A DNA stretch of 6,334 nucleotides, from the NCBI GenBank assembly GCA_945788485.1, contig CALZMB010000134.1, positions 1 through 6,334 of the forward strand, in the 5' to 3' direction. This DNA comes from an uncultured bacterium (GTDB taxonomy: Bacteria; Bacteroidota; Bacteroidia; Bacteroidales; Bacteroidaceae). Made by a program: the position numbers and the translations under genes. Below are positions 1 through 5,308 of this stretch, piece by piece (within the stretch, counting starts at the first letter, position 1; each line of letters begins with the position of its first letter). The notes under the pieces are model-generated. The model saw only the letters and a program-made list of their open reading frames with translations. It made no database searches and had not been told where the DNA came from.

Positions 1-43
1 AGTTGAAGTCGTCGAGTGGCTGCACATTTTTAAAGTTAGACAT
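1..43 (-). CDS. rpsA: Ribosomal protein S1, N-terminal fragment (cut by window edge)
   Basis: Reading leftward from the ATG at 43, the 14 complete codons give MSNFKNVQPLDDFN, and the frame runs off the window. This resembles the N-terminus of 30S ribosomal protein S1 in Bacteroidetes as I remember it (a short lead, then a K-N-x-Q-P-x-x-D-F-N pattern). S1 binds mRNA on the small ribosomal subunit through repeated OB-fold domains, and none of those lie inside the window. Support for the start is a well-formed Bacteroidetes-type promoter on the same strand (148-155) and an A/T-rich leader with no Shine-Dalgarno immediately upstream of the ATG. The identity rests on very few residues. The existence of a minus-strand gene start here is surer than its name. 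Confidence 0.55.
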   Translation of the reverse strand, partial: MSNFKNVQPLDDFN

Positions 44-84
44 GTAAATAAAAAATGTAATGAAAAATGATTAATACTTGGACT

Positions 85-129
85 TATGCTCCCAACCTTG
101 TACGCCGCTGAGGCAGGCAAGTGGGCATA
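85..129 (-). promoter_or_regulatory. Possible structured 5' leader of the rpsA-like gene
   Basis: Inside the predicted leader the sequence can fold into one long interrupted hairpin. Bases 85-89 pair with 125-129 (TATGC/GCATA), 91-92 with 123-124, 97-100 with 118-121 (CTTG/CAAG), and 104-106 with 112-114 (GCC/GGC). It begins about a dozen bases after the predicted transcription start and is followed by an A/U-rich run up to the ATG. Ribosomal protein genes are often autoregulated through such leaders. That this one works that way is inference only. Confidence 0.3.
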
Positions 130-147
130 GTATCCCTTATCAAAATG

Positions 148-155
148 CAAAGTTA
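148..155 (-). promoter_or_regulatory. Promoter -7 element for the rpsA-like gene
   Basis: On the minus strand the sequence reads TAACTTTG, an exact match to the Bacteroidetes -7 consensus TAnnTTTG. A weaker -33 element (TATG against TTTG) sits 21 bases further upstream, at about 177-180. Transcription would begin near 141, which gives a leader of roughly 98 bases before the ATG at 43. Confidence 0.6.
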
Positions 156-458
156 CTAAAAATAAATCATTTAGGGCATAAACGCTGTCTTGTGTTTATG
201 TTTTTTTAACTACTCATTTCATATTCTGAGCATTATCGCCATATTTGTCTTATGTAGGAGAGGAATATGCGCGCGCCAAGTGTTGCCATTGCTGCCAACG
301 CGTGAATCTTTTGCCAGCCATAATGCCGTCATATTGTTAGGTTTGTATATGCATAAAGCGAAGAAAAGCAGATGATTAACAAAAAATTAGGTAAAACAAA
401 CGTAAAGAACTGAAATATAGGAGATAAAAGCATTGCCGCCGAACAAAAAAGCATTACC
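156..458. other. Intergenic region between divergent rpsA-like and amidase genes
   Basis: This stretch is A/T rich at both ends with a more G/C-rich middle (about 265-330). It has no open frame with an ATG, a ribosome-binding site and credible protein-like content. A 61-codon TTG-initiated frame at 190-375 and a 12-codon ATG frame at 267-305 are considered under rejected items. I see no tRNA, long inverted repeat or tandem repeat. Confidence 0.6.
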
Positions 459-489
459 TTTACAGCACAAAAGATGATTTTTATCTTTA
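459..489 (+). promoter_or_regulatory. Candidate promoter for the amidase gene
   Basis: TTTA at 459-462 and TATCTTTA at 482-489 are separated by 19 bases. They resemble the Bacteroidetes TTTG / TAnnTTTG pair with one mismatch in each box. Transcription would start near 496, leaving a leader of about 55 bases before the ATG at 551. Confidence 0.4.
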
Positions 490-538
490 CATTAAAGAAA
501 GTAATCAATCAGTTGTAGCGCTGTTGCTGCATAAAGAA

Positions 539-545
539 AAGGAGG
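539..545 (+). promoter_or_regulatory. Strong Shine-Dalgarno that sets the amidase start
   Basis: The sequence AAGGAGG lies five bases before the ATG at 551 and is an excellent match to the anti-Shine-Dalgarno. It fixes the start at 551 rather than at an upstream in-frame TTG at 524, which would put this site inside the coding sequence. No other gene start in the window has such a site. Confidence 0.8.
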
Positions 546-550
546 AAATC

Positions 551-1636
551 ATGAAAGCTTTCAGAGTTTTTTTCACCATTATGGTGATGTGTGCATCAAG
601 CTTGCGTGGCTATGCTTGCACGGGTATTACACTGCGCACCCAAAGCGGAAACACTATTGCTGCCCGCACGATAGAATGGGCAGGCAGCGATTTGGAGAGC
701 AGGTATGTTGTCGTTCCGCGTGGTTATTCCCAACGTTCGTATGTGCCGGGCGGACGGAAGGACGGCTTGCTGTTCACTTCGCGGTATGGCTACATCGGCT
801 TGTCTGTCGAGCGCGAAGAGTATGTCGTTGACGGGATGAACGAGGAAGGGCTGTCTGCCGGCCTGTTCTATTTCCCGGATTACGGCGGCTATGAGAGATA
901 CGACAGGCTGGAGCGTGATTCCACGGTGTGCGATCTCCAGCTGGTGCCGTGGATATTGGGGCATTGCAGCACGGTTGACGATGTGGTGTCAGCTGTCAGC
1001 GGTGTGCATGTCGTGTCGGCAGACGAGAGGGGTTCGACAGTGCATTGGCGTTTCACTGACACATCTGGCAGGCAAGTTGTTCTTGAGATTGTCGGCGGGA
1101 AGAAGATTTGGCATGAGAACGCGCTTGGCGTGTTGACCAACTCTCCCGACTTCGGTTGGCATCAAAAGAATCTGAACAATTACGCCAACCTTTATCCCGG
1201 CCGCGCTACAGGCCTGGAGATTGGCGGAATGCATCTCCGTCCTTTCGGTGGCGGCGGCGGCTTTCACGGCATTCCGGGCGACATGACGCCTCCGTCTCGT
1301 TTTGTGCGCGCCGCTTTCTTCCTTTCTGCCGCGCCTTGCCTGGCATCTTCAGAAGAGACTGTGATGCAGGCGTTCCACATCCTTAACAATTTCGATTTGC
1401 CCATTGGCGTGCAGACGAATATGGATGTTGCTGTGCCAGACATCCCGAGCGCGACACAATGGACTATCGCCTGTGACATCCAGAACCGCCGCATCTATTT
1501 CCGCACGATGTATGACAGCACCATCCGTTGCTTCGACCTGAAGACAACTGACTTCGTGAAAGTGAAACATGTGTCACGTCCGTTGGATGCCGCCAAGCGT
1601 CAGCCTGTGAAATTCATCAGGATTCAGAACGACTGA
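551..1636 (+). CDS. Exported choloylglycine/penicillin V acylase-family amidase (linear amide C-N hydrolase)
   Basis: This is a 361-residue Ntn-hydrolase of the family containing bile salt hydrolases and penicillin V acylases, which cleave linear amide bonds with an N-terminal cysteine. Residues 1-22 form a signal peptide (basic start, hydrophobic core, ending G-Y-A) directly before Cys23, so export would unmask the nucleophile. Counted from that cysteine, the known catalytic set falls in register: Cys1, Arg17, Asn175 (in TNSPDF) and Arg228 (in PGDMTPPSRFVR). The usual Asp20 is Glu here (ARTIEW). The conserved DGMNEEGL segment is at residues 94-101 and a glycine-rich loop at 233-237. Length suits Gram-negative members. 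The product probably acts in the periplasm or outside the cell. Substrate (conjugated bile acid, beta-lactam, acyl-homoserine lactone or other) cannot be told from sequence. The gene is probably monocistronic, and its last 20 bases overlap the end of the convergent membrane-protein gene. Confidence 0.9.
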   Translation: MKAFRVFFTIMVMCASSLRGYACTGITLRTQSGNTIAARTIEWAGSDLESRYVVVPRGYSQRSYVPGGRKDGLLFTSRYGYIGLSVEREEYVVDGMNEEGLSAGLFYFPDYGGYERYDRLERDSTVCDLQLVPWILGHCSTVDDVVSAVSGVHVVSADERGSTVHWRFTDTSGRQVVLEIVGGKKIWHENALGVLTNSPDFGWHQKNLNNYANLYPGRATGLEIGGMHLRPFGGGGGFHGIPGDMTPPSRFVRAAFFLSAAPCLASSEETVMQAFHILNNFDLPIGVQTNMDVAVPDIPSATQWTIACDIQNRRIYFRTMYDSTIRCFDLKTTDFVKVKHVSRPLDAAKRQPVKFIRIQND

Positions 1637-2744
1637 CTTCTTGCCCGCCTCCGTCTTGCCCTGCATCTTTCGCCGTCTCGTTCTCCCCGGAGATGTATCT
1701 TTTCCAATATGCCATAATGATTGTTGTGAGAGGGAGGGCGATGATGAGTCCGATGAATCCGAGCAATGTTCCCCACACAGAGAGTGAGAGCAGGAGTATT
1801 GCCGGGTTCATGCCCATCGCTTTCCCCATTATTTTCGGTGTGACAATCATGTCTATGATGACTTGCACGACACAGAAGACGGCGAATGCGGAAGCGAAGA
1901 TGACCCAGAAGTTCTCGCCTGTGTCGGCTGCTTTCAGCAGTGCGAGGAATGCTGTAGGTATGAGAGCGAAGGTGTGCAGATAGGGCACGAGGTCGAGGAT
2001 GCCGATTAGGATGCCGAGTCCTATCGCCATCGGGAAGCCTATGATGGTGAACCCGATGCAGAAAAGTATGCCCATTGTCATAGCCACGAGCCCTTGCCCG
2101 CGGATATAGTTGTTCATCGCGTGCTCCACGTCGTCCATGACAGAACGCCAGAACGGCCTGTTCTTCTTCGGGAAGATGCGTATCCAGTTTTCGGAGAGAT
2201 ACTCATAGTCGAGCAGTATGAAGAACATATAGAGCAGGACGATGCACGAGCCTACGAAGCTGTAGAGGAAGGTGAAGGTCTCTGAGAGGACGGCGAGCAC
2301 GCCGGGCGCAGAGACCTTGAGCACATTCGTGAAATCCTTTGAATGGAAGAATGCCTCTATCTCCTTTCTGTTAGCCACCATGAGCTGGTTGAGAGCGTCC
2401 GGGATGCTTGTGATGTTCGCCTTGAGGTGTATATAGTTTGTGGCGACATGGCCGAGCTTCTGAAACTGTTCTATCATCGGTGGTATGATGAGCCACACCA
2501 CGCCTCCGATGATAGAGATGACCACGACGAGCGCAATGATGATAGAAATGACTCTGACGTGTATGTGGAGGTATCTCTCTATGCCTTTCACTACAGGGAA
2601 GATGAGGTAGGCGAGAAACCATGCAATGAAGAAAGGCAGGAGTGCATTGCTGAGATAGTTCACTCCCAAAAACACCGCGGCAATGATGAGCGCGATGATT
2701 AGCCATCGCATCACGCGGTCGAATGTGATCTCTTTCTCTATCAT
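1617..2744 (-). CDS. AI-2E/PerM-family membrane transporter
   Basis: The product is a 375-residue integral inner-membrane protein of the AI-2E transporter family (Pfam AI-2E_transport, related to TqsA, YdiK and PerM). Hydrophobic segments lie at about residues 12-33, 34-52 and 65-88, then 148-178 after a soluble stretch, then several between 217 and 345. Family landmarks are the ILDLVPYLHTF segment at about 249-259 and the C-terminal TPKIMGKAMGMNP (302-314), followed by a long Gly/Leu/Ile-rich helix pair ending ALPLT. The tail from about 351 is polar. Some relatives export autoinducer-2 and others have been linked to Na+/H+ exchange. Substrate here is unknown. I chose the ATG at 2744, which is preceded by an A-rich leader. 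A TTG at 2792 is in frame but lies inside an inverted repeat. The gene ends inside the convergent amidase gene. Confidence 0.88.
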   Translation of the reverse strand: MIEKEITFDRVMRWLIIALIIAAVFLGVNYLSNALLPFFIAWFLAYLIFPVVKGIERYLHIHVRVISIIIALVVVISIIGGVVWLIIPPMIEQFQKLGHVATNYIHLKANITSIPDALNQLMVANRKEIEAFFHSKDFTNVLKVSAPGVLAVLSETFTFLYSFVGSCIVLLYMFFILLDYEYLSENWIRIFPKKNRPFWRSVMDDVEHAMNNYIRGQGLVAMTMGILFCIGFTIIGFPMAIGLGILIGILDLVPYLHTFALIPTAFLALLKAADTGENFWVIFASAFAVFCVVQVIIDMIVTPKIMGKAMGMNPAILLLSLSVWGTLLGFIGLIIALPLTTIIMAYWKRYISGENETAKDAGQDGGGQEVSRSES

Positions 2745-2765
2745 TTTTTTCTGTTGACGGTTTGT

Positions 2766-2780
2766 CGAATATACGATTCG
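2766..2780. repeat. Short inverted repeat upstream of the AI-2E-type gene
   Basis: CGAAT at 2766-2770 and ATTCG at 2776-2780 are perfect inverted arms around five bases. On the minus strand the segment includes TATATTCG (2773 to 2766), one mismatch from the Bacteroidetes -7 box TAnnTTTG, so it may mark the promoter of the membrane-protein gene. No good -33 box is seen at the usual spacing. Confidence 0.3.
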
Positions 2781-2838
2781 GCGGGTTGACAAGTTGAAAG
2801 GACAGCCAGTTCAAGTCCCGTCACCTTGTCAACCCGCC
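2780..2838. repeat. 14-bp perfect inverted repeat between lipoprotein and AI-2E-type genes
   Basis: GGCGGGTTGACAAG at 2780-2793 and CTTGTCAACCCGCC at 2825-2838 are exact reverse complements separated by 31 bases. An inner pair (TTGAA at 2794-2798, TTCAA at 2810-2814) could extend the fold. It lies about 40 bases past the stop of the lipoprotein gene and about 35 bases before the ATG of the next gene. It could be a terminator, an attenuating leader structure or a protein-binding site. There is no T-run after it on either strand, which counts against a simple intrinsic terminator. Confidence 0.75.
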
Positions 2839-2877
2839 AATTATATAGGTTTCAACTTATTATCACCTTTGTTTTTT

Positions 2878-3723
2878 TTACTTGACCTGCACAACAAGAT
2901 ATTTGCTTGTTGACCAGAACACCTCTGGATTTGTGATGCGCAGCACATACTGTTTTGAAGCGTCCCGCTGCAGTGTGTAGCTTGATGCCGGGTGAGAGGT
3001 GAGAATCTTCGCCGACTTGCTGTAGAGGCGTATCTCTTTGTCAACGCGTATGTCTATCTTTGTGAAATAGTTCCGGTTGAAATTAGACTGCAGCACGCGT
3101 CCTTTCTCCAGCACGCGGTTTTGTGTCAGCTCTTTCTTTGTGCCGAAGACATACCATGCAGTGTGAATCTGACGGTCCTGGTTGTTGATGGTGTTGCTCT
3201 GCTCTTCTGTTGCTGTGCGCAGTTGTGCCACATCCTCGTTGAGTGTGGTAACAGTCTGGTCGAGCTCAGTGATGCGAACGTCTTTCTGTGCCAGTTCATC
3301 ACGCAGCACCGCGATTTCCTTGTTGCGTTCTTCGAGTTCAGATGTGAGATTCTCTATCGTGGTCTTCAGCTGTTCAGCGGCTATGCTGCCCTCGCGCACC
3401 TGCTTCTGCAGTTTTGCGATGAGCTCGCGGTTGTGTTTCATCGTCTGCGCGATGAAATTCATGTCGTTACGTATCTGCGATGCGCGGTTTGTCGTCTCGC
3501 CGTCCTTCGCTAATGTCACGCGGTTCTCGGCGGCAGAGATTTGTCTGAATCCCTCCTGTATCTCGTTGAGCGTTGACAGCATGTCATTGATTTCGTTGTC
3601 TTTCTGTGCGATGATACGTGTCAGCGAGTCTGTCTTCTCTGTGTTTGCGTTGTCTTCGCTTTTCTTGTTGTCGCAGGCTGTCATGCTTAGCAGGCAGAGT
3701 GCGAAGAAAAATAGTTTCTTCAT
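2878..3723 (-). CDS. Coiled-coil lipoprotein, possibly Cbp1-like
   Basis: The protein has 281 residues. Residues 1-16 are a lipoprotein signal (KK, hydrophobic stretch, then M-T-A before Cys17), so the mature protein should be lipid-anchored in the envelope. Residues after Cys17 are charged and polar (Asp, Lys, Glu, Asn). From about 33 to 187 the sequence is rich in Glu, Lys, Gln and Leu with heptad-like spacing, predicting a long coiled coil, strongest at 100-187. A compact C-terminal region (188-281) starts TAWYVFGTKKEL. A single D-S-L at 32-34 fits the Bacteroides O-glycosylation rule D-(S/T)-(A/I/L/V/M/T). The architecture recalls the Cbp1 collagen-binding adhesin family of Bacteroidales, but that match is from memory. 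The lipoprotein call is firm and the adhesin role tentative. The gene follows rsmI by 92 bases and may share its transcript. Confidence 0.85.
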   Translation of the reverse strand: MKKLFFFALCLLSMTACDNKKSEDNANTEKTDSLTRIIAQKDNEINDMLSTLNEIQEGFRQISAAENRVTLAKDGETTNRASQIRNDMNFIAQTMKHNRELIAKLQKQVREGSIAAEQLKTTIENLTSELEERNKEIAVLRDELAQKDVRITELDQTVTTLNEDVAQLRTATEEQSNTINNQDRQIHTAWYVFGTKKELTQNRVLEKGRVLQSNFNRNYFTKIDIRVDKEIRLYSKSAKILTSHPASSYTLQRDASKQYVLRITNPEVFWSTSKYLVVQVK

Positions 3724-3815
3724 GATGTTTCTTTTTTTTTGTTTTGCCCACGTCCGGAGACGGCGGCTTGTTTATACATTATTATATTTACGTAGCACGT
3801 TTGTCAGCCTTTGCG

Positions 3816-4583
3816 TCATTCTGCATCGTCGGCATCCAGCCCGTCGTCTCTGAACTTCGCTTTTTTCTTGTATGGCTTGTCTTTCGGCCTTTGTTCTTTC
3901 TCCTTTTTCTGTTCAGGGCATCCTGCAAGGATAATCACTATCTCGCCTTTCGGCGGTGTCTCTGTGAAGTGTGCTATGACCTCGGCGAGAGAGCCTCTCA
4001 CCGATTCTTCGTGAATCTTGCTTATCTCGCGGCATACGCTCACCTGCCTGTCTTCTCCGCAAGCGTCGGCAAACTGCTGCAGCGTCTTCAGCAGCCTGTA
4101 CGGCGATTCGTAGATGATGGTCGTTCTCTGTTCCAGCGCCAGTTGTTCTATGCGCGTCTGTCTGCCTTTCTTCTGCGGCAGGAAGCCCTCGAAGCAGAAC
4201 TTGTCGCATGGCAGGCCCGAACTCACGAGCGCCGGCACGAACGCCGTAGCCCCCGGCAGTGTCTGCACCTCCCCCCCCGCCGCCACAGCTGCCCTGACGA
4301 GCAGGAACCCCGGGTCGGATATGCCGGGAGTGCCGGCATCTGTGACGAGGCTGACTGTCGCGCCTCCGAGAAGTCTCTCCACAACCGATGCCGTCGTGTT
4401 GTGCTCGTTGAACTTATGGTGCGACATCATAGGGCGGCTGATGTCATAATGTTTCAGGAGGATGCCCGATGTCCGCGTGTCTTCAGCAAGGATGAGGTCA
4501 GACTCTTTCAGTATGCGAACAGCGCGAAATGTCATGTCCTCCATGTTGCCCACGGGTGTAGGCACGAGATATAGAATGCCCAT
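3816..4583 (-). CDS. rsmI: 16S rRNA (cytidine-1402-2'-O)-methyltransferase RsmI
   Basis: RsmI uses S-adenosylmethionine to 2'-O-methylate C1402 in the decoding centre of 16S rRNA and belongs to the tetrapyrrole (SAM) methylase fold. The 255-residue product shows the family signatures in order: LYLVPTPVGNMEDMTFRA (4-21), AEDTRTSGILL (33-43), HKFNEHN (56-62), VTDAGTPGISDPG (80-92), LPGATAFVPAL (109-119), EGFLP (132-136) and a YESPYRL segment near 160. The last 34 residues (222-255) are first Lys/Glu-rich and then acidic, where E. coli RsmI has an extra folded region. The ATG at 4583 is preferred because the conserved N-terminus begins there and a perfect promoter lies just upstream. A longer in-frame extension would run through that promoter. 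It is divergent from tdk. Confidence 0.95.
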   Translation of the reverse strand: MGILYLVPTPVGNMEDMTFRAVRILKESDLILAEDTRTSGILLKHYDISRPMMSHHKFNEHNTTASVVERLLGGATVSLVTDAGTPGISDPGFLLVRAAVAAGGEVQTLPGATAFVPALVSSGLPCDKFCFEGFLPQKKGRQTRIEQLALEQRTTIIYESPYRLLKTLQQFADACGEDRQVSVCREISKIHEESVRGSLAEVIAHFTETPPKGEIVIILAGCPEQKKEKEQRPKDKPYKKKAKFRDDGLDADDAE

Positions 4584-4615
4584 ACGACAGATGCTTTGTT
4601 TTTGTTTACTGACTA

Positions 4616-4647
4616 CAAAAATACTCCATAATTCTGAGATAGGCAAA
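4616..4647 (-). promoter_or_regulatory. rsmI promoter (Bacteroidetes -33/-7 type)
   Basis: On the minus strand TTTG (4647 to 4644) is followed after 20 bases by TATTTTTG (4623 to 4616), exact matches to both boxes of the Bacteroidetes primary sigma-factor consensus. Transcription should begin near 4609, giving a leader of about 26 bases with no Shine-Dalgarno before the rsmI ATG. Confidence 0.75.
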
Positions 4648-4663
4648 AAATTCCATGTTCTTC

Positions 4664-4694
4664 TTCGTAATTTTAAATTTTCTTTGTAATTTTG
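4664..4694 (+). promoter_or_regulatory. tdk promoter (Bacteroidetes -33/-7 type)
   Basis: TTCG at 4664-4667 (one mismatch from TTTG) is followed after 19 bases by TAATTTTG at 4687-4694, an exact TAnnTTTG match. Transcription should start near 4701, a little over 20 bases before the tdk ATG. The box sits back to back with the rsmI promoter, and the two do not overlap. Confidence 0.72.
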
Positions 4695-4723
4695 CAAGAA
4701 ATTCAAACGAACAACTACACACT

Positions 4724-5308
4724 ATGACAAACAACAACAACGGCGAGATGCTGCGCCGCGGACGCATCGAAGTGATATGCGGTTCGATGTTCTCAGGCAA
4801 GACAGAAGAGCTCATCCGCCGCCTGCGACGTGCACAATTCGCAAGACAGAAGGTTGAAATCTTCAAGCCCGCCATCGACACACGCTATTCTGACGAAGAG
4901 GTTGTGAGCCACGACCGCACCTCGCTTCTCTCCACTCCCGTTGAATCGTCAGCCTCCATACTGCTTCTGACGAGCGACACCGATGTCGTAGGCATCGACG
5001 AAGCGCAGTTCTTCGACCAGGGGATTGTCGATGTATGCAACGAACTCGCCAACCGCGGCATCCGTGTCATCATCGCCGGATTGGACATGGACTTCAAGGG
5101 ACAGCCCTTCGGCCCCATGCCAGCCCTCATGGCTGTCGCTGACGACGTGCTGAAGGTACACGCCATCTGCGTGAAATGCGGAGCCCTCGCCTACGTCAGC
5201 CATCGTATTGTCGAGGGAGAGAAACGGGTGCTGCTTGGAGAAACGGGAGAGTACGAGCCGCTGTGCAGATGCTGCTACGAGAAATCAGTAAATGCGAAAA
5301 ATCCATGA
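4724..5308 (+). CDS. tdk: Thymidine kinase (TK1/type II)
   Basis: This cytosolic salvage enzyme phosphorylates thymidine to dTMP with ATP. The 194-residue product carries a Walker A loop GSMFSGKT (20-27), the FKPAIDTRY segment (47-55), SHDRT (62-66, often SHDGT), the Walker B/catalytic motif DEAQF (92-96, Glu93 the likely base) and LDMDFKGQPF (120-129). Four cysteines in the zinc-site pattern (C149, C152, C181, C184, within CVKC and CRCC) sit near the C-terminus. Length matches the family. The ATG at 4724 is used because it lies downstream of the promoter. An in-frame ATG at 4655 lies upstream of it and would not be in the message. There is no Shine-Dalgarno. The stop overlaps the next gene's start as ATGA, so the two are probably translated together. 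Confidence 0.95.
   Translation: MTNNNNGEMLRRGRIEVICGSMFSGKTEELIRRLRRAQFARQKVEIFKPAIDTRYSDEEVVSHDRTSLLSTPVESSASILLLTSDTDVVGIDEAQFFDQGIVDVCNELANRGIRVIIAGLDMDFKGQPFGPMPALMAVADDVLKVHAICVKCGALAYVSHRIVEGEKRVLLGETGEYEPLCRCCYEKSVNAKNP

Noticed and set aside
267..305. 12-codon ATG frame preceded by AGGAGAGG
   Set aside because: Very short and Ala-rich by chance of the G/C-rich patch. It has no attenuator or linked gene to make it a leader peptide.
190..375. 61-codon open frame on the plus strand with a Cys/Phe/Leu-rich start
   Set aside because: It starts with TTG, has no ribosome-binding site or promoter at the right place, lies in A/T-rich intergenic DNA and resembles no family I know.
596..619. 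Lipoprotein signal reading of the amidase (Cys after the signal peptide)
   Set aside because: The residues before the cysteine are G-Y-A, a poor lipobox, and the cysteine sits exactly at the catalytic N-terminal position of the family, so it must stay free.
2780..2839. Intact tRNA gene suggested by the acceptor-like arms and T-loop-like sequence
   Set aside because: Only 60 bases long, with no D-arm or anticodon arm, and the T-loop is misplaced relative to the acceptor 3' strand.
3749..3775. Small hairpin (CGTC/GACG plus GCC/GGC) in the leader of the lipoprotein gene as a terminator of rsmI
   Set aside because: The stem is short with an internal loop, and on the minus strand it is followed by A-rich rather than T-rich sequence.
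2992..3853. Long plus-strand open frames opposite the coiled-coil lipoprotein gene
   Set aside because: They are antisense to a well-supported gene, rich in Ser, Cys and Val as expected from reverse reading of Glu/Lys/Gln codons, and lack starts with any signal.
3744..4574. 276-codon plus-strand open frame opposite rsmI
   Set aside because: Its composition is low-quality (Arg, His and Cys rich) and rsmI on the other strand carries every family motif.
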